Positions 27,148-41,673 of a stretch of 64,000 bases of DNA are shown in pieces. Origin of the DNA: Mycobacterium sp. 852013-51886_SCH5428379 (GTDB lineage Bacteria > Actinomycetota > Actinomycetes > Mycobacteriales > Mycobacteriaceae). Position numbers and translations under genes: made by a program. The notes under the pieces are model-generated. The model was not told the DNA's origin, did no database searches, and worked only from the letters and a program-made list of their open reading frames with translations. The first letter of the stretch is position 1. Each line of letters starts with the position of its first letter. The stretch lies in the NCBI RefSeq assembly GCF_001665575.1, contig NZ_LZSU01000017.1:1-64000 (forward strand), in the 5' to 3' direction.

Positions 27148-28034
27148 CCCTTGAAGCCGGGGCCGCGGCGGCGCAGGTAGCGCTCGAACTCTGCGGCGAG
27201 CGCGTCGCCGTCGATCTTGCCCAGCGCGTCGGTCATGTCGACCTCGGCGTCGCCGCGCTGTTCGAGGGACGCCACGTAGTCGGCGATCTCGTCGTCCTCG
27301 GAGGTCATCTCGCTGACCGCCTGCTCCCACTCCTCGGCCTCGGCGGGCAGATCGGCCAGCGGCACCTCGATATCGAGCACGTCCTCGACGCGGCGGAGCA
27401 GCGCGACGGTGGCCTTCGGATTGGGCGGCTGCGACACGTAGTGGGGGACGGCCGCCCAGAACGTCACCGCGGGGATCCCGGCCTGCACGCAGGCGTCCTG
27501 GAAGACCCCGGCGATGCCGGTCGGCCCCTCGTAGCGGGTCTCCTCCAGACCGAAGAACTTCGCCGACTCCGCCGAATACGCCGCCCCGGACACCGGTACC
27601 GGCCGGGTGTGCGGGGTGTCGGCCAGCAGTGCGCCCAGGATGACCACGGTCTGGACGTCGAGCTTGTCGGCGATCGTGAGCAACTCCGCGCAGAACGTGC
27701 GCCAGCGCATGTTGGGTTCGACGCCGTGCATCAGGACGATGTCCCTGTCGGCGCCCGGCGGGCGGCAGTGCGAGATACGCATCGACGGCCACACCAGCTC
27801 GCGGGTCACCCCGTCGATCTGCCGGATCTGCGGCCGGTTGACCTGGTAGTCGTAATAGCTCTCGTCGTCGATCTCGACGATCAGCTCGGCCTCCCAGATG
27901 GCGTCGAGGTGCTCGAGCGCGTCGCTGGCGGCGTCCCCCGCGTCGTTCCACCCTTCGAAGGCCGCGACGATGATGGCGTCGTGCAGTCCGGGCAGTTCAG
28001 GTCCCTTCGGTCCCGGGGTATTCGACGGGGTCAC
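27144..28034 (-). CDS. PAC2 family protein
   Basis: A 296-residue protein of the PAC2 (proteasome assembly chaperone 2) superfamily. It begins after a flexible N-terminus with LHDAIIVAAFEGWNDAGDAA and contains the family's phosphorylase-like core (VVILGALLADTPHTRPVPV). The C-terminus is acidic, then basic (RYLRRRGPGF). Bacterial PAC2 proteins are of uncertain role and do not by themselves prove a link with the proteasome locus 13 kb away. It is divergent from metH. Confidence 0.88.
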   Translation of the reverse strand: MTPSNTPGPKGPELPGLHDAIIVAAFEGWNDAGDAASDALEHLDAIWEAELIVEIDDESYYDYQVNRPQIRQIDGVTRELVWPSMRISHCRPPGADRDIVLMHGVEPNMRWRTFCAELLTIADKLDVQTVVILGALLADTPHTRPVPVSGAAYSAESAKFFGLEETRYEGPTGIAGVFQDACVQAGIPAVTFWAAVPHYVSQPPNPKATVALLRRVEDVLDIEVPLADLPAEAEEWEQAVSEMTSEDDEIADYVASLEQRGDAEVDMTDALGKIDGDALAAEFERYLRRRGPGFKG

Positions 28035-28289
28035 ACCGCCAGCCTAAAGCCTGCTGGGGACGAGCGAGCCCCATCGCCCCGCCCGGCGGTTTGCGCTCGC
28101 GCACTACCCTGGGCGTGTCAGGTCAACCCTGGGAACGGATCCCGGCGATGAACGGGGCGTCCGGACGTCGATTCAATGACGACGACGTAGACTTTCCGAG
28201 GTCGAGAGGCGTTGCAACGGGTTCGGGCTCTGCCCGCGTCCGCCACGCTCGGCAGAGTCAAGGACGCCTTCCGTATGGAAGGAGCGCAC
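28035..28289. promoter_or_regulatory. Divergent promoter region of the PAC2 gene and metH
   Basis: A 255-bp gap with a possible TAGACT -10 box (28188-28193) for metH. I looked for a cobalamin riboswitch here, as metH uses B12, but see no B12-box-like element. A GGAAGGA ribosome site at 28277-28283 serves metH. Confidence 0.35.
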
Positions 28290-32039
<3,750 letters not shown>

Positions 32040-32041
32040 CG

Positions 32042-32102
32042 CCGAACGTGAACTCGTGCAGGAGAAATCGACGGTTTGTCGCATACAAGCTCACGTTCGG
32101 CG
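32042..32102. repeat. 61-bp imperfect palindrome after metH
   Basis: The outer arms are an exact 11-bp inverted repeat (GCCGAACGTGA and TCACGTTCGGC), and the pairing continues with mismatches toward the centre near 32072. It fills the whole gap between the metH stop and the HAD start. It could work as a transcription terminator or be a member of a dispersed palindromic repeat family; no second copy was seen in this window. Confidence 0.65.
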
Positions 32103-32115
32103 GGGGTTCGCGCCG

Positions 32116-32799
32116 ATGAAAGCGGTGCTGTGGGATATGGACGGCACCCTCGTCGACTCCGAAAAGCTCTGGGACGTCTCGCTGGGCGCGCTGTATCGCG
32201 AACTCGGCGGTGAGATCAGCACGGAGCTGCGGATGGCCCTGGTCGGAAGTTCGGCGGAGAACACTATTCGCACGATCTACGCCGACCTCGGCCTCGCACC
32301 CGACCCCGCCGCGATGGCCGCATCCGACCGCTGGCTGCACGACTACACCGGCGAACTGTTCGCCACCCGCGGTCTGCCGTGGTGCGACGGTGCTCGGGAA
32401 CTCCTGGAAGATGTTGCTGCCGCGGGCATTCCGATGGCCCTGGTGACCAACACTCAGCGGGAGCTGACCGAACAGGCGCTCGAGAGCATCGGACGGCACT
32501 TCTTCGTGGTGACGGTGTGCGGTGACGAAGTGGCCCAGGGCAAACCCGCGCCCGATCCCTACCGGAAGGCCGCAGATCTGCTCGGCGTCGACCCGGCGCG
32601 GTGTCTGGCTGTCGAGGATTCACCGACCGGCACCCAGGCGGCCGAAACCGCGGGGTGCCCCGTCCTGGTCGTGCCGAACGACGTACCGGTGCCGACGAGT
32701 CCGCGGCGCCGCCAGGTGGACTCACTGCGCGGATTCCACGTCGATGACCTACGCGAGATCCACCGCGACGTCGTGGACGGTTTTGCGCGCGACAGTTGA
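32116..32799 (+). CDS. HAD-superfamily hydrolase, subfamily IA
   Basis: A 227-residue haloacid dehalogenase-type phosphatase. Motif I is DMDGTLVDS at residues 7-15, with nucleophile and acid Asp. Motif II is in LVTNT and motif III/IV in GKPAPDPY and LAVEDSPTG. An alpha-helical cap lies at about 20-85. These features resemble beta-phosphoglucomutase/phosphoglycolate phosphatase relatives; the substrate is unknown. The frame is open to 32056, but that extension runs through the palindrome, so the ATG at 32116 is preferred. Confidence 0.88.
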   Translation: MKAVLWDMDGTLVDSEKLWDVSLGALYRELGGEISTELRMALVGSSAENTIRTIYADLGLAPDPAAMAASDRWLHDYTGELFATRGLPWCDGARELLEDVAAAGIPMALVTNTQRELTEQALESIGRHFFVVTVCGDEVAQGKPAPDPYRKAADLLGVDPARCLAVEDSPTGTQAAETAGCPVLVVPNDVPVPTSPRRRQVDSLRGFHVDDLREIHRDVVDGFARDS

Positions 32800-32877
32800 G
32801 GGAACCCGCGTCTTCGCACTCGTCGAAGTGCTTGAATGTGATTCCGGTCACGCATTGTTGCGCGGAAAGGACGTCCC

Positions 32878-34359
32878 ATGGCTGGTCACGGTGGTGCTCC
32901 GGTAGGTGACGACCTGCCCATCAGCGACGATGACTTCTCGTCGGGTAAGACCGCGATCCGCATCGCATCGGTGGCCGCGCTCGGCGGCCTGCTGTTCGGC
33001 TACGACAGCGCGGTGATCAACGGGGCGGTGGACTCCATCCAGGAGGACTTCGGCATCGGTAACGCCGAATTGGGCTTCGCGGTCGCCTCAGCGCTGCTCG
33101 GTGCGGCCGCGGGCGCCATGACCGCCGGGCGCGTCGCCGATCGGATCGGCCGCATCGCGGTGATGAAGATCGCCGCCGTCCTGTTCTTCATCAGCGCCTT
33201 CGGGACGGGCTTCGCGCCGGACGTCATATGGGTGGTGGTCTTCCGCATCGTCGGTGGCATCGGCGTCGGGGTGGCCTCGGTGATCGCCCCCGCCTACATC
33301 GCCGAAACGTCGCCTCCAGGCATCCGCGGCCGGTTGGGATCGTTGCAGCAGTTGGCCATCGTCTCCGGCATCTTCCTGTCCTTCGTGGTCAACTGGCTGC
33401 TGCAGTGGGCGGCCGGCGGACCCAACGAGCCACTGTGGTTCGGGGTCGACGCCTGGCGCTGGATGTTCCTGGCGATGGCCGTGCCCGCAGTGCTCTACGG
33501 TTCGCTCACGTTCACCATTCCCGAGTCGCCGCGCTATCTCGTTGCCAGCCACAAGATCCCGGAAGCTCGCCGGGTGCTCAACATGCTGCTGGGCCAGAAG
33601 AACCTCGAGATCACCATCACGCGGATCCGCGAGACCCTCGAGCGCGAGGACAAGCCGTCGTGGCGTGATCTGAAGAAGCCGACGGGCGGTATCTACGGCA
33701 TCGTGTGGGTTGGCCTCGGGCTGTCGATCTTCCAGCAGTTCGTCGGTATCAATGTGATCTTCTACTACAGCAACGTGCTGTGGCAGGCGGTCGGATTCAG
33801 CGCCGACGAGTCGGCGATCTACACAGTCATCACCTCGGTCATCAACGTGCTCACCACGCTGATCGCGATCGCTTTGATCGACAAGATCGGCCGTAAACCG
33901 CTGCTGCTGATCGGCTCCTCGGGCATGGCGGTCACGTTGATCACCATGGCGGTCATCTTCGCCAATGCGACACTCGACGCCGAGGGCAACCCGAGCCTGC
34001 CCGGCGCCTCCGGGGTGATCGCGCTGGTCGCCGCGAACCTCTTCGTCGTCGCGTTCGGTATGTCCTGGGGTCCGGTCGTCTGGGTGCTGCTGGGCGAGAT
34101 GTTCCCCAACCGCATCCGCGCCGCGGCGCTGGGCCTGGCCGCCGCCGGACAGTGGGCGGCGAACTGGCTGATCACCGTCACGTTCCCCGGCTTGCGTGAG
34201 CATCTGGGGCTGGCCTACGGCTTCTACGGGCTGTGCGCGATCCTGTCCGGTCTGTTCGTCTGGCGGTGGGTGATGGAGACCAAGGGCGTGTCGCTGGAGG
34301 ACATGCACGGCGACATCCTCAAGAGCGACACCGCGCCGACGGCCACCAAAGAGGGCTGA
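32878..34359 (+). CDS. MFS sugar porter (sugar:H+ symporter family)
   Basis: A 493-residue transporter with 12 predicted helices. Sugar-porter signatures are present: [15 protein letters not shown] in helix 1, GRVADRIGR between helices 2 and 3, PESPRYL at the end of helix 6, [13 protein letters not shown] in helix 7, and [10 protein letters not shown] after helix 8. The GINVIFYY segment is typical of glucose and xylose porters. GGAAAGG precedes the ATG. It stands alone in this stretch and ends at a strong hairpin before hisE. Confidence 0.92.
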   Translation: MAGHGGAPVGDDLPISDDDFSSGKTAIRIASVAALGGLLFGYDSAVINGAVDSIQEDFGIGNAELGFAVASALLGAAAGAMTAGRVADRIGRIAVMKIAAVLFFISAFGTGFAPDVIWVVVFRIVGGIGVGVASVIAPAYIAETSPPGIRGRLGSLQQLAIVSGIFLSFVVNWLLQWAAGGPNEPLWFGVDAWRWMFLAMAVPAVLYGSLTFTIPESPRYLVASHKIPEARRVLNMLLGQKNLEITITRIRETLEREDKPSWRDLKKPTGGIYGIVWVGLGLSIFQQFVGINVIFYYSNVLWQAVGFSADESAIYTVITSVINVLTTLIAIALIDKIGRKPLLLIGSSGMAVTLITMAVIFANATLDAEGNPSLPGASGVIALVAANLFVVAFGMSWGPVVWVLLGEMFPNRIRAAALGLAAAGQWAANWLITVTFPGLREHLGLAYGFYGLCAILSGLFVWRWVMETKGVSLEDMHGDILKSDTAPTATKEG

Positions 34360-34362
34360 GGT

Positions 34363-34380
34363 CCGGGGCGGCTGCCCCGG
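34363..34380 (+). terminator. GC hairpin after the sugar transporter
   Basis: CCGGGGC-GGCT-GCCCCGG forms a 7-bp perfect stem four bases past the stop codon. There is no U tract, as is common for mycobacterial terminators. It lies 20 nt before the hisE start. Confidence 0.5.
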
Positions 34381-34399
34381 CGTGGGAGAATGGCCGTCC

Positions 34400-34663
34400 G
34401 TGAAGACCTTCGATGCGCTGTTCGACGAGTTGACCGAGCGGGCCCGCACCCGGCCGGAGGGCAGCGGTACCGTGGCGGCCCTCGACCGCGGGGTGCACGG
34501 CCTGGGCAAGAAGATCCTCGAGGAGGCCGGCGAGGTGTGGCTCGCCGCGGAGCACGAGAGCGATGACGCCCTGGCCGAGGAGGTCAGCCAGCTCCTGTAC
34601 TGGACCCAGGTGCTGATGATCGCGCGCGGTCTCACCCTCGGCGACGTCTACCGGAAGCTGTGA
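34400..34663 (+). CDS. hisE: Phosphoribosyl-ATP pyrophosphatase
   Basis: An 87-residue all-helical HisE of the MazG-like fold that removes pyrophosphate from phosphoribosyl-ATP, the second step of histidine synthesis. Family residues [17 protein letters not shown] (metal-binding Glu) and EEVSQLLYW are clear. The GTG at 34400 gives the standard N-terminus; the frame extends 18 nt upstream without support. Its stop overlaps a GTG start for hisG. Confidence 0.95.
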   Translation: MKTFDALFDELTERARTRPEGSGTVAALDRGVHGLGKKILEEAGEVWLAAEHESDDALAEEVSQLLYWTQVLMIARGLTLGDVYRKL

Positions 34664-35520
34664 CCGGCATGCTGCGCGTCGCCGTGCCCAACAAGGGCGC
34701 ACTGAGCGAGTCGGCGGCCGAGATCCTCGCCGAGGCCGGGTACCGCCGCCGCCGCGATCTCAAGGACCTCACCGTCGTCGACCCGGCGAACAATGTCGAG
34801 TTCTTCTTCCTGCGGCCGAAGGACATCGCGATCTACGTCGGCTCGGGGGACCTCGACTTCGGGATCACCGGACGCGATCTCGCCGCGGAATCCGACGCCC
34901 CGGTCCGGGAACGGCTGGCGCTGGGCTTCGGCGGCTCGACGTTCCGGTATGCCGCGCCGGCGGGCACTGACTGGACCCCGGCCGATCTCGCGGGTAAGCG
35001 GATCGCCACGGCGTTCCCGAATCTGGTGCGGAAGGATCTCGCGGCCAGGGGAATCGAGGCGACCGTGATCCGCCTCGACGGTGCGGTGGAGATCTCCGTG
35101 GCCCTCGGCGTCGCCGACGCCATCGCCGATGTCGTCGGTTCCGGACGCACGCTGAGCCTGCACAACCTCGTCGCGTTCGGGGAGGCGCTGTGCGATTCCG
35201 AGGCGGTGCTCATCGAACGCGAAGGTGCTGACGACGCGAACGCCGCCGCGCGGGATCAACTCGCGGCGCGGGTGCAGGGCGTGGTGTTCGGTCAGCAGTA
35301 CCTGATGCTCGACTATGACTGCCCGCGTGAGCTTCTCGACCGCGCAACGGCCGTCACGCCCGGCCTCGAGTCGCCGACGATCGCGCCGCTGGCCGATCCG
35401 GCCTGGGCCGCCGTGCGGGCGCTGGTGCCGCGCCGCGACGTCAACGCCATCATGGATCAACTCGCAGCGATCGGCGCCAAAGCGATCCTGGCCTCCGACA
35501 TCCGGTTCTGCCGCATGTGA
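34660..35520 (+). CDS. hisG: ATP phosphoribosyltransferase (long form)
   Basis: A 286-residue first enzyme of histidine synthesis. The N-terminus [13 protein letters not shown], the phosphoribosyl-diphosphate loop region ([16 protein letters not shown]) and a C-terminal ACT-like regulatory domain (residues about 212-286), through which histidine inhibits, mark the long HisG. The GTG at 34660 has GGAAG five bases upstream and overlaps hisE (GTGA); an ATG at 34669 gives the form I recall annotated in M. tuberculosis. The hisE-hisG pair is the usual mycobacterial split from the rest of the his genes. Confidence 0.96.
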   Translation: MTGMLRVAVPNKGALSESAAEILAEAGYRRRRDLKDLTVVDPANNVEFFFLRPKDIAIYVGSGDLDFGITGRDLAAESDAPVRERLALGFGGSTFRYAAPAGTDWTPADLAGKRIATAFPNLVRKDLAARGIEATVIRLDGAVEISVALGVADAIADVVGSGRTLSLHNLVAFGEALCDSEAVLIEREGADDANAAARDQLAARVQGVVFGQQYLMLDYDCPRELLDRATAVTPGLESPTIAPLADPAWAAVRALVPRRDVNAIMDQLAAIGAKAILASDIRFCRM

Positions 35521-35524
35521 TTGA

Positions 35525-35541
35525 GCGGGCCGAAGGCCCGC
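35525..35541 (+). terminator. GC hairpin after hisG
   Basis: GCGGGCC-GAA-GGCCCGC, a 7-bp perfect stem with a three-base loop, lies four bases past the hisG stop and lacks a U run. Confidence 0.5.
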
Positions 35542-35586
35542 CGCCGTGTTAGCGTCCGGTGAACTCACCGCCGGTCGGAGGTCTCG

Positions 35587-36069
35587 ATGACACACGTCCT
35601 TGTCCTGATCCTGGCTCTGCTGATCGGTGTGATCGCCGGTCTACGGGCGTTCACCGCGCCCGCCGCCGTCGCCTGGGCGGGCATGTTGGACTGGCTGGTT
35701 CTCGACGGCACCTGGGCGCAGTGGGTGGCCCATCCCATCACGGTCGCCGTGCTGACCGTCCTGCTGGTCGGTGAACTGATCACCGATCAGCTACCGAAGA
35801 CCCCGAGCCGGAAGACCGCCATGCAGTTCGGCGCTCGGCTGGTCAGCGGCGGGTTCGCCGGCGCGGTCATCGGCACCGGCTTCGGCTATCCCATCGGCGG
35901 ACTCGGCGCCGGGGTGATCGGCGCGGTGCTGGGCACCCTCGGCGGCTATGAGGCCCGCAAACGGCTCGTCGCCCGCAACGGCGGCCGGGACCTGCCGATC
36001 GCCCTGCTCGAGGACGGCATCGCCGTCGTCGGCGGCTTCGTCATCGCCTGGCTCACGACAGTCGTCTGA
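35587..36069 (+). CDS. DUF4126 family membrane protein
   Basis: A 160-residue membrane protein with about four hydrophobic segments (ALLIGVIAGLRAFTAPAAVA near the start, a glycine-rich pair in the middle, and AVVGGFVIAWLTTVV at the end). The pattern matches DUF4126, found beside hisG in mycobacteria (Rv2120c by my recollection). A GGAGG ribosome site precedes the ATG. Function unknown. The next gene begins one base after its stop. Confidence 0.85.
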   Translation: MTHVLVLILALLIGVIAGLRAFTAPAAVAWAGMLDWLVLDGTWAQWVAHPITVAVLTVLLVGELITDQLPKTPSRKTAMQFGARLVSGGFAGAVIGTGFGYPIGGLGAGVIGAVLGTLGGYEARKRLVARNGGRDLPIALLEDGIAVVGGFVIAWLTTVV

Positions 36070-36070
36070 C

Positions 36071-37450
36071 ATGACAACGCAGCCAACGCAGTTCGACGCC
36101 ATCATCATCGGCGCCGGACAGGCCGGTCCACCGCTTGCCGGACGGCTCACCGAAGCCGGTCAGACCGTCGCGCTGATCGAACGCAAACTCGTCGGCGGCA
36201 CGTGTGTGAACTACGGCTGTATCCCCACCAAGACCCTGGTCGCCAGCGCCCACGCCGCGCACGTGGCCCGCCGCGGCGCCAAGTACGGGATCGGCACCGG
36301 CGAGGTGACTGTCGACATGGCAAAGGTCAAGGCGCGCAAGGACGAGATCATGCTCGGCGACCGCCACGGCGTCGAGTCCTGGCTCGAGGGAATGGACGGA
36401 TGCACGTTCATCCGCGGCCACGCCCGCTTCGAGGATCCTCACACGGTTCGCGTCGACGATCAGGTGCTGAGCGCTGACCGCATCTACCTGAACGTCGGCG
36501 GCCGCGCGGTGGTACCCGACCTGCCCGGCCTCGACGACATCGACTACCTGACGAATGTCGGCATTCTCGACCTCGACACCGTCCCCGAACATCTGGTGAT
36601 CGTCGGCGGCAGCTACATCGCACTGGAATTCGCGCAAATGTACCGTCGCTTCGGCGCGCGGGTCACCGTCATCGAACACGGACCCCGGCTGACGTCACGG
36701 GAGGACGAGGACGTCTCCGCCGCGATCACCGACATCCTGCGCAACGAGGGCATCGACATCATCGTCGATGCCACTGACATCCAATTCACCAAGCGGGACA
36801 ACGGTTTCGACGTCGTCGCCAGAGAAGGTGCCGAACCGGTCACCGGCAGCCACCTGCTGCTTGCGGTCGGGCGGCGCGCCAACACCGACGAGCTCGGCCT
36901 CGAGAACGCCGGCGTGGAGACCGACGACCGCGGCAACATCGTCGTCGACGACGAACTGCGCACCACCGCCGAACACATCTGGGCGATGGGGGACTGCAAC
37001 GGCAAGGGCGCCTTCACGCACACGTCCTACAACGACTTCGAGATCGTCGCCGCCAACCTCCTCGACGACGATCCGCGGCGGGTCAGCGACCGGATCACCA
37101 CCTACGCGCTCTACATAGACCCGCCGTTGGGCCGCGCGGGCATGACCGAAGACCAGGTCCGCAAATCCGGCCGGAAAGCGTTGGTGGGCAAGCGCCCGAT
37201 GACCCGTGTCGGCCGCGCCGTCGAGAAGGGCGAGACGCAGGGCTTCATGAAAGTCGTCGTCGACGCCGAGACGGAACAGATCCTCGGGGCTGCCATCCTG
37301 GGCGTCGGGGGCGACGAGGTCGTTCAGGACATCCTCGATGTGATGACGGCGAAACTGCCCTACACGGCCATCTCCCGGACGATGCACATCCATCCGACGG
37401 TCAGCGAACTCGTGCCGACGATGCTGCAGGATCTCAAGCCGCTGCAATAG
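36071..37450 (+). CDS. FAD-dependent disulfide oxidoreductase (mercuric reductase-like)
   Basis: A 459-residue class I pyridine-nucleotide disulfide oxidoreductase. FAD motif IIIGAGQAGPPLAGRL near residue 10, redox-active disulfide GGTCVNYGCIPTKTL (C-x4-C) near residue 43, NAD(P) motif VIVGGSYIALEFAQ near residue 178, second FAD motif WAMGDCNGKGAFTH and the C-terminal dimer motif with MHIHPTVSELVP are all present. An N-terminal metal-binding domain like that of MerA is absent, and the substrate could be a thiol, a quinone or lipoamide-like. It abuts the DUF4126 gene. Confidence 0.9.
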   Translation: MTTQPTQFDAIIIGAGQAGPPLAGRLTEAGQTVALIERKLVGGTCVNYGCIPTKTLVASAHAAHVARRGAKYGIGTGEVTVDMAKVKARKDEIMLGDRHGVESWLEGMDGCTFIRGHARFEDPHTVRVDDQVLSADRIYLNVGGRAVVPDLPGLDDIDYLTNVGILDLDTVPEHLVIVGGSYIALEFAQMYRRFGARVTVIEHGPRLTSREDEDVSAAITDILRNEGIDIIVDATDIQFTKRDNGFDVVAREGAEPVTGSHLLLAVGRRANTDELGLENAGVETDDRGNIVVDDELRTTAEHIWAMGDCNGKGAFTHTSYNDFEIVAANLLDDDPRRVSDRITTYALYIDPPLGRAGMTEDQVRKSGRKALVGKRPMTRVGRAVEKGETQGFMKVVVDAETEQILGAAILGVGGDEVVQDILDVMTAKLPYTAISRTMHIHPTVSELVPTMLQDLKPLQ

Positions 37451-37453
37451 GAG

Positions 37454-37642
37454 TCATCGACCGGCGGCGCGCAGCAGCCGCAGCATCCCGATCTCGGCGA
37501 CGTTCTTGGTCAGCTCGACATGGGCCCACAGCGCCATGTCCTCCACCGACCGCCCTGCCGCCGGCGGCCAGGGAAACGGCGCCGGGCTCTGCAGATCGGC
37601 CAGGGCCCATGCCAGGTCGAACTGACCCGTCAGGCCCGTCAC
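37454..37642 (-). CDS. Small conserved-looking protein coupled to thioesterase gene
   Basis: A 62-residue protein starting at a GTG that overlaps the thioesterase stop as GTGA. The longer open frame upstream is a shadow of that gene. The sequence (TGQFDLAWALADLQSPAPFP, then EDMALWAHVELTKNVAEIGM) is amphipathic and helix-like, and unlike GC-driven noise it has balanced composition. I do not know the family. It is the last of a three-gene chain with the nuclease and thioesterase genes. Confidence 0.6.
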   Translation of the reverse strand: MTGLTGQFDLAWALADLQSPAPFPWPPAAGRSVEDMALWAHVELTKNVAEIGMLRLLRAAGR

Positions 37643-38429
37643 GGGCGGCGCTGTACCAGCAGCGTCTGCGCCGAGGTCCCGATGTATCCGCGGCGATCGA
37701 ACAGTTCTGCGTTGGTGACGCCGACACCGTCCGGGCCGATCGACCCGCGGGCCCGCAACGCGAAGTCGGCGCCCTCGGGGAGTCGGTGCAGGTGCACGAC
37801 GGTGTCGGTGTTCATGAACACGAACTGCTGCGGATCGAGTGCGGCGCCCAGACCGTTGGCCGAGTCGACGACCATCGCCAGTCGCTGCAGCGCCGTGGTC
37901 GGTTCGTCGTCGACGAGCGGTACGAGCGGGGTGAGCCACCCGACCGCCGACGACCCGTCGTCGGCCTGTTTGCGCCAGTCGACCGTCTCCAGATAACCCT
38001 GCGCACCCTCCCAGGCGTGCGCCTTCGGCACCGCGTCGCCCTCGGTGATCGGCGGACACCGGTCGGTCGCGGCGTCACGGGTATCGCTGGTGGCGATGAG
38101 CCAGGCGGTGACGCGCCCCACCGGCCGGGCGCCGTCCACCGGCGTCATCTCGGCGGTCATCATCGCGATGCGGGCGCCCGGGCGCGACACCCAGGCCCGC
38201 GCCTTCAGCGGGACGACCGGGATCGCGCCCAGCAGGTCGAGCGACAACCGGCCGATGCGCATCCCGGCGGGCGCCTGCTCCTCGATCAGCTTGGTCAGCA
38301 GCGCCAGCGGCGGGGAGCCGTGCTGGATCTCAGGGCCCCAATTGCTGCGGGTGTCCGCTGTCGAGTCGAAGACCTGAAACTCGCCGTCCGCGTCGTGAGT
38401 GCCGGGCAACCGGTGGTACAGGTGGCCGA

Positions 38430-38433
<4 letters not shown>
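37639..38433 (-). CDS. Acyl-CoA thioesterase family protein (TesB-like double hotdog)
   Basis: A 264-residue protein resembling the TesB/4HBT_3 thioesterase group. The N-terminal half has a hotdog start (FDSTADTRSNWGPEIQHGSP, LLTKLIEEQ) and the C-terminal half repeats the fold (LQRLAMVVDSANGLGAALDP, then FMNTDTVVHLHRLPEG). Such proteins hydrolyse acyl-CoAs. The GTG at 38433 overlaps the stop of the RecB-like gene (GTGA), which fixes the start although the frame stays open to 38760. Substrate chain length cannot be judged. Confidence 0.85.
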
Positions 38434-40200
<1,767 letters not shown>

Positions 40201-40203
40201 CGC

Positions 40204-40500
40204 TCACTCGTCGGTGCTGCGCCGCAGCGCGCGATGGACCGACAGCAACTCCAGCTCCGGTCGTGTCGCGACCAGGCGTTCGGCCGCGTCGAGGACGTCC
40301 ACCACATGCGCGCGGTCCGCGGCCACCACCGCGACGCCGATGCCGGCCCGTCGGTGCAGGTCCTGCGCGGAGGTCTCGGCCGCGGACACACTGAAGCGGC
40401 GCTGCAGTTCGGCGATCACCGGCCGGATCGCCGATCGCTTCTGCTTGAGCGAACGGACGTCGCCGAGCAGCACATCGAACTCCAGCCAGCCGATCCACAT
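40204..40500 (-). CDS. DUF503 family protein
   Basis: A 98-residue ferredoxin-fold protein. It starts MWIGWLEFDVLLGDVRSLKQ with the family-typical SLKQKR and continues AELQRRFSVSAAE and a late strand LELLSVHRALRR. Function unknown. The upstream open frame is a shadow of the lipoprotein gene, whose stop is 2 nt before this ATG. It converges with trmI. Confidence 0.88.
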   Translation of the reverse strand: MWIGWLEFDVLLGDVRSLKQKRSAIRPVIAELQRRFSVSAAETSAQDLHRRAGIGVAVVAADRAHVVDVLDAAERLVATRPELELLSVHRALRRSTDE

Positions 40501-40502
40501 GC

Positions 40503-41027
40503 TCAGCGGGGCGGCTCTTTCGCGGCGCCGAAGTCCAGCAGCAGGTCCGCGGTGGCGCGGGTGAGCTGCCACCCGGAGCCGACGGGGGTGAAGTCCATCG
40601 GGAAGTCGAACTCCCCGGCCTGTGGGTTGGGGGTGGTGACCACGACGTTGGCCGTCACGTCACCTGACTGGGACGGTGACCAGGCGATGTCGCGCGCTTC
40701 GAAGGTCAACGGTAGGAAGCCGTTGTCCGCCAACGCCTTGCCGAAGCGGTCCAGCGCAGCCGCGTCGCCCGGTCCGCTGTCCTGCACCAGCTCCGCCCGC
40801 GCGGCGCCGGGAACGCCGATATCGGCCAGCCGGTAGAGCACGTCGGTCAACGCCTCCGGGGCAGGCAGCGGCGCGGCCGGCGGTGGGGCGGGGGTCGTCG
40901 AGATCGGTGCCGCGGAGGTCGGTGGAGGAGCCGGGGGCGGGGAGTCGTCCCCGCACCCGACAAGGCCGAACGCCGCCACCGTGACGGTGGCGGCGCTCAG
41001 GTACCTCGCGATCGTGGTGCGTCGCAC
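40503..41027 (-). CDS. lppK: LppK-like lipoprotein (MTB12-type domain)
   Basis: A 174-residue lipoprotein with lipobox LVGC (C25), a Pro/Thr/Ala-rich linker (about 28-55), then a domain of about 110 residues that parallels the neighbouring MTB12-like protein (GDAAALDRFGKALADNG, LPLTFEARDI, VTANVVVTTP, GWQLTRATADLLL). This places it in the mycobacterial low-molecular-weight antigen MTB12/CFP-2 group. Position and type match lppK (Rv2116 by recollection). Function unknown; it acts on the outer face of the membrane. Confidence 0.85.
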   Translation of the reverse strand: MRRTTIARYLSAATVTVAAFGLVGCGDDSPPPAPPPTSAAPISTTPAPPPAAPLPAPEALTDVLYRLADIGVPGAARAELVQDSGPGDAAALDRFGKALADNGFLPLTFEARDIAWSPSQSGDVTANVVVTTPNPQAGEFDFPMDFTPVGSGWQLTRATADLLLDFGAAKEPPR

Positions 41028-41038
41028 CGGTCGAAAGA

Positions 41039-41527
41039 TCAGCCGACCGCCGAGAGCAGGTTCAGGGCGGAGCCCTTCGAGACCTGCCAGCCGGTCGGGC
41101 TCGGGCCCGCGACGAAGACGATGTTCTGGGTGGCCGTGCCACCGGTGGCGGCCGTCGCGGTGACCGACGCGGTCGCGACGCCACCGTTCTGGTCGACGTT
41201 GGCGACGTTGAAGGTCAGCGGGAACTTCCCCTGGGAGGCCGCGTTGTTGTAGGCGCGGTCGGCGGTGATCGCCTCGAAGCGGCCGATCCCGCCCTGGATG
41301 TAGGGCGCCTTGCCGCTGAAGGAGCCGGGTCCGGCCAGCACGGCCAGCGTCTGGGTGAGCGGACCGGCCAGGTCAGGGGCGGGAACCTGGGGCATCGGCG
41401 TACCGAAGACCACGGGGGCGACGGCGGGCGCTGCCACCTGGGTCGATGCAATGGACGTCACACCTGCCGCGGCACCCGCTACTACGGCGGCTGTGGCGAC
41501 GCCGGTCACGAGGGATTTCAGGGTCAC
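41039..41527 (-). CDS. Secreted MTB12/CFP-2-like antigen
   Basis: A 162-residue secreted protein. It has a cleavable signal without lipobox (SLVTGVATAAVVAGAAAGV), followed by an Ala/Pro/Val-rich segment and a domain with RAYNNAASQGKFPLTFNVAN and GWQVSKGSALNLLSAVG, matching the MTB12 family. The adjacent LppK-like protein carries the same domain, so the two genes look like a tandem duplication with different anchoring. A GAAAGGAAAG-like ribosome site precedes the start. Confidence 0.85.
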   Translation of the reverse strand: MTLKSLVTGVATAAVVAGAAAGVTSIASTQVAAPAVAPVVFGTPMPQVPAPDLAGPLTQTLAVLAGPGSFSGKAPYIQGGIGRFEAITADRAYNNAASQGKFPLTFNVANVDQNGGVATASVTATAATGGTATQNIVFVAGPSPTGWQVSKGSALNLLSAVG

Positions 41528-41673
41528 GGCTTTCCTTTCGATCTGTCTTACTAGGCTTTGAGGTTAACAGTGGTGCGGGTGTGTCGAATTGCTAGACCGC
41601 ACACAAAGTCTGAATCGCCGGTAGCGTTGAAGTCGTTACTGCACCACTATTCGGTGCGGGAGAGGGGCGCAAC

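Noticed and set aside
27144..28034. PAC2 protein as a proteasome assembly factor for PrcBA
   Set aside because: The family name comes from a eukaryotic chaperone; bacterial members occur without proteasomes and the gene is 13 kb or more away.
28035..28289. Cobalamin riboswitch upstream of metH
   Set aside because: No B12-box-like element or the long structured leader expected was seen.
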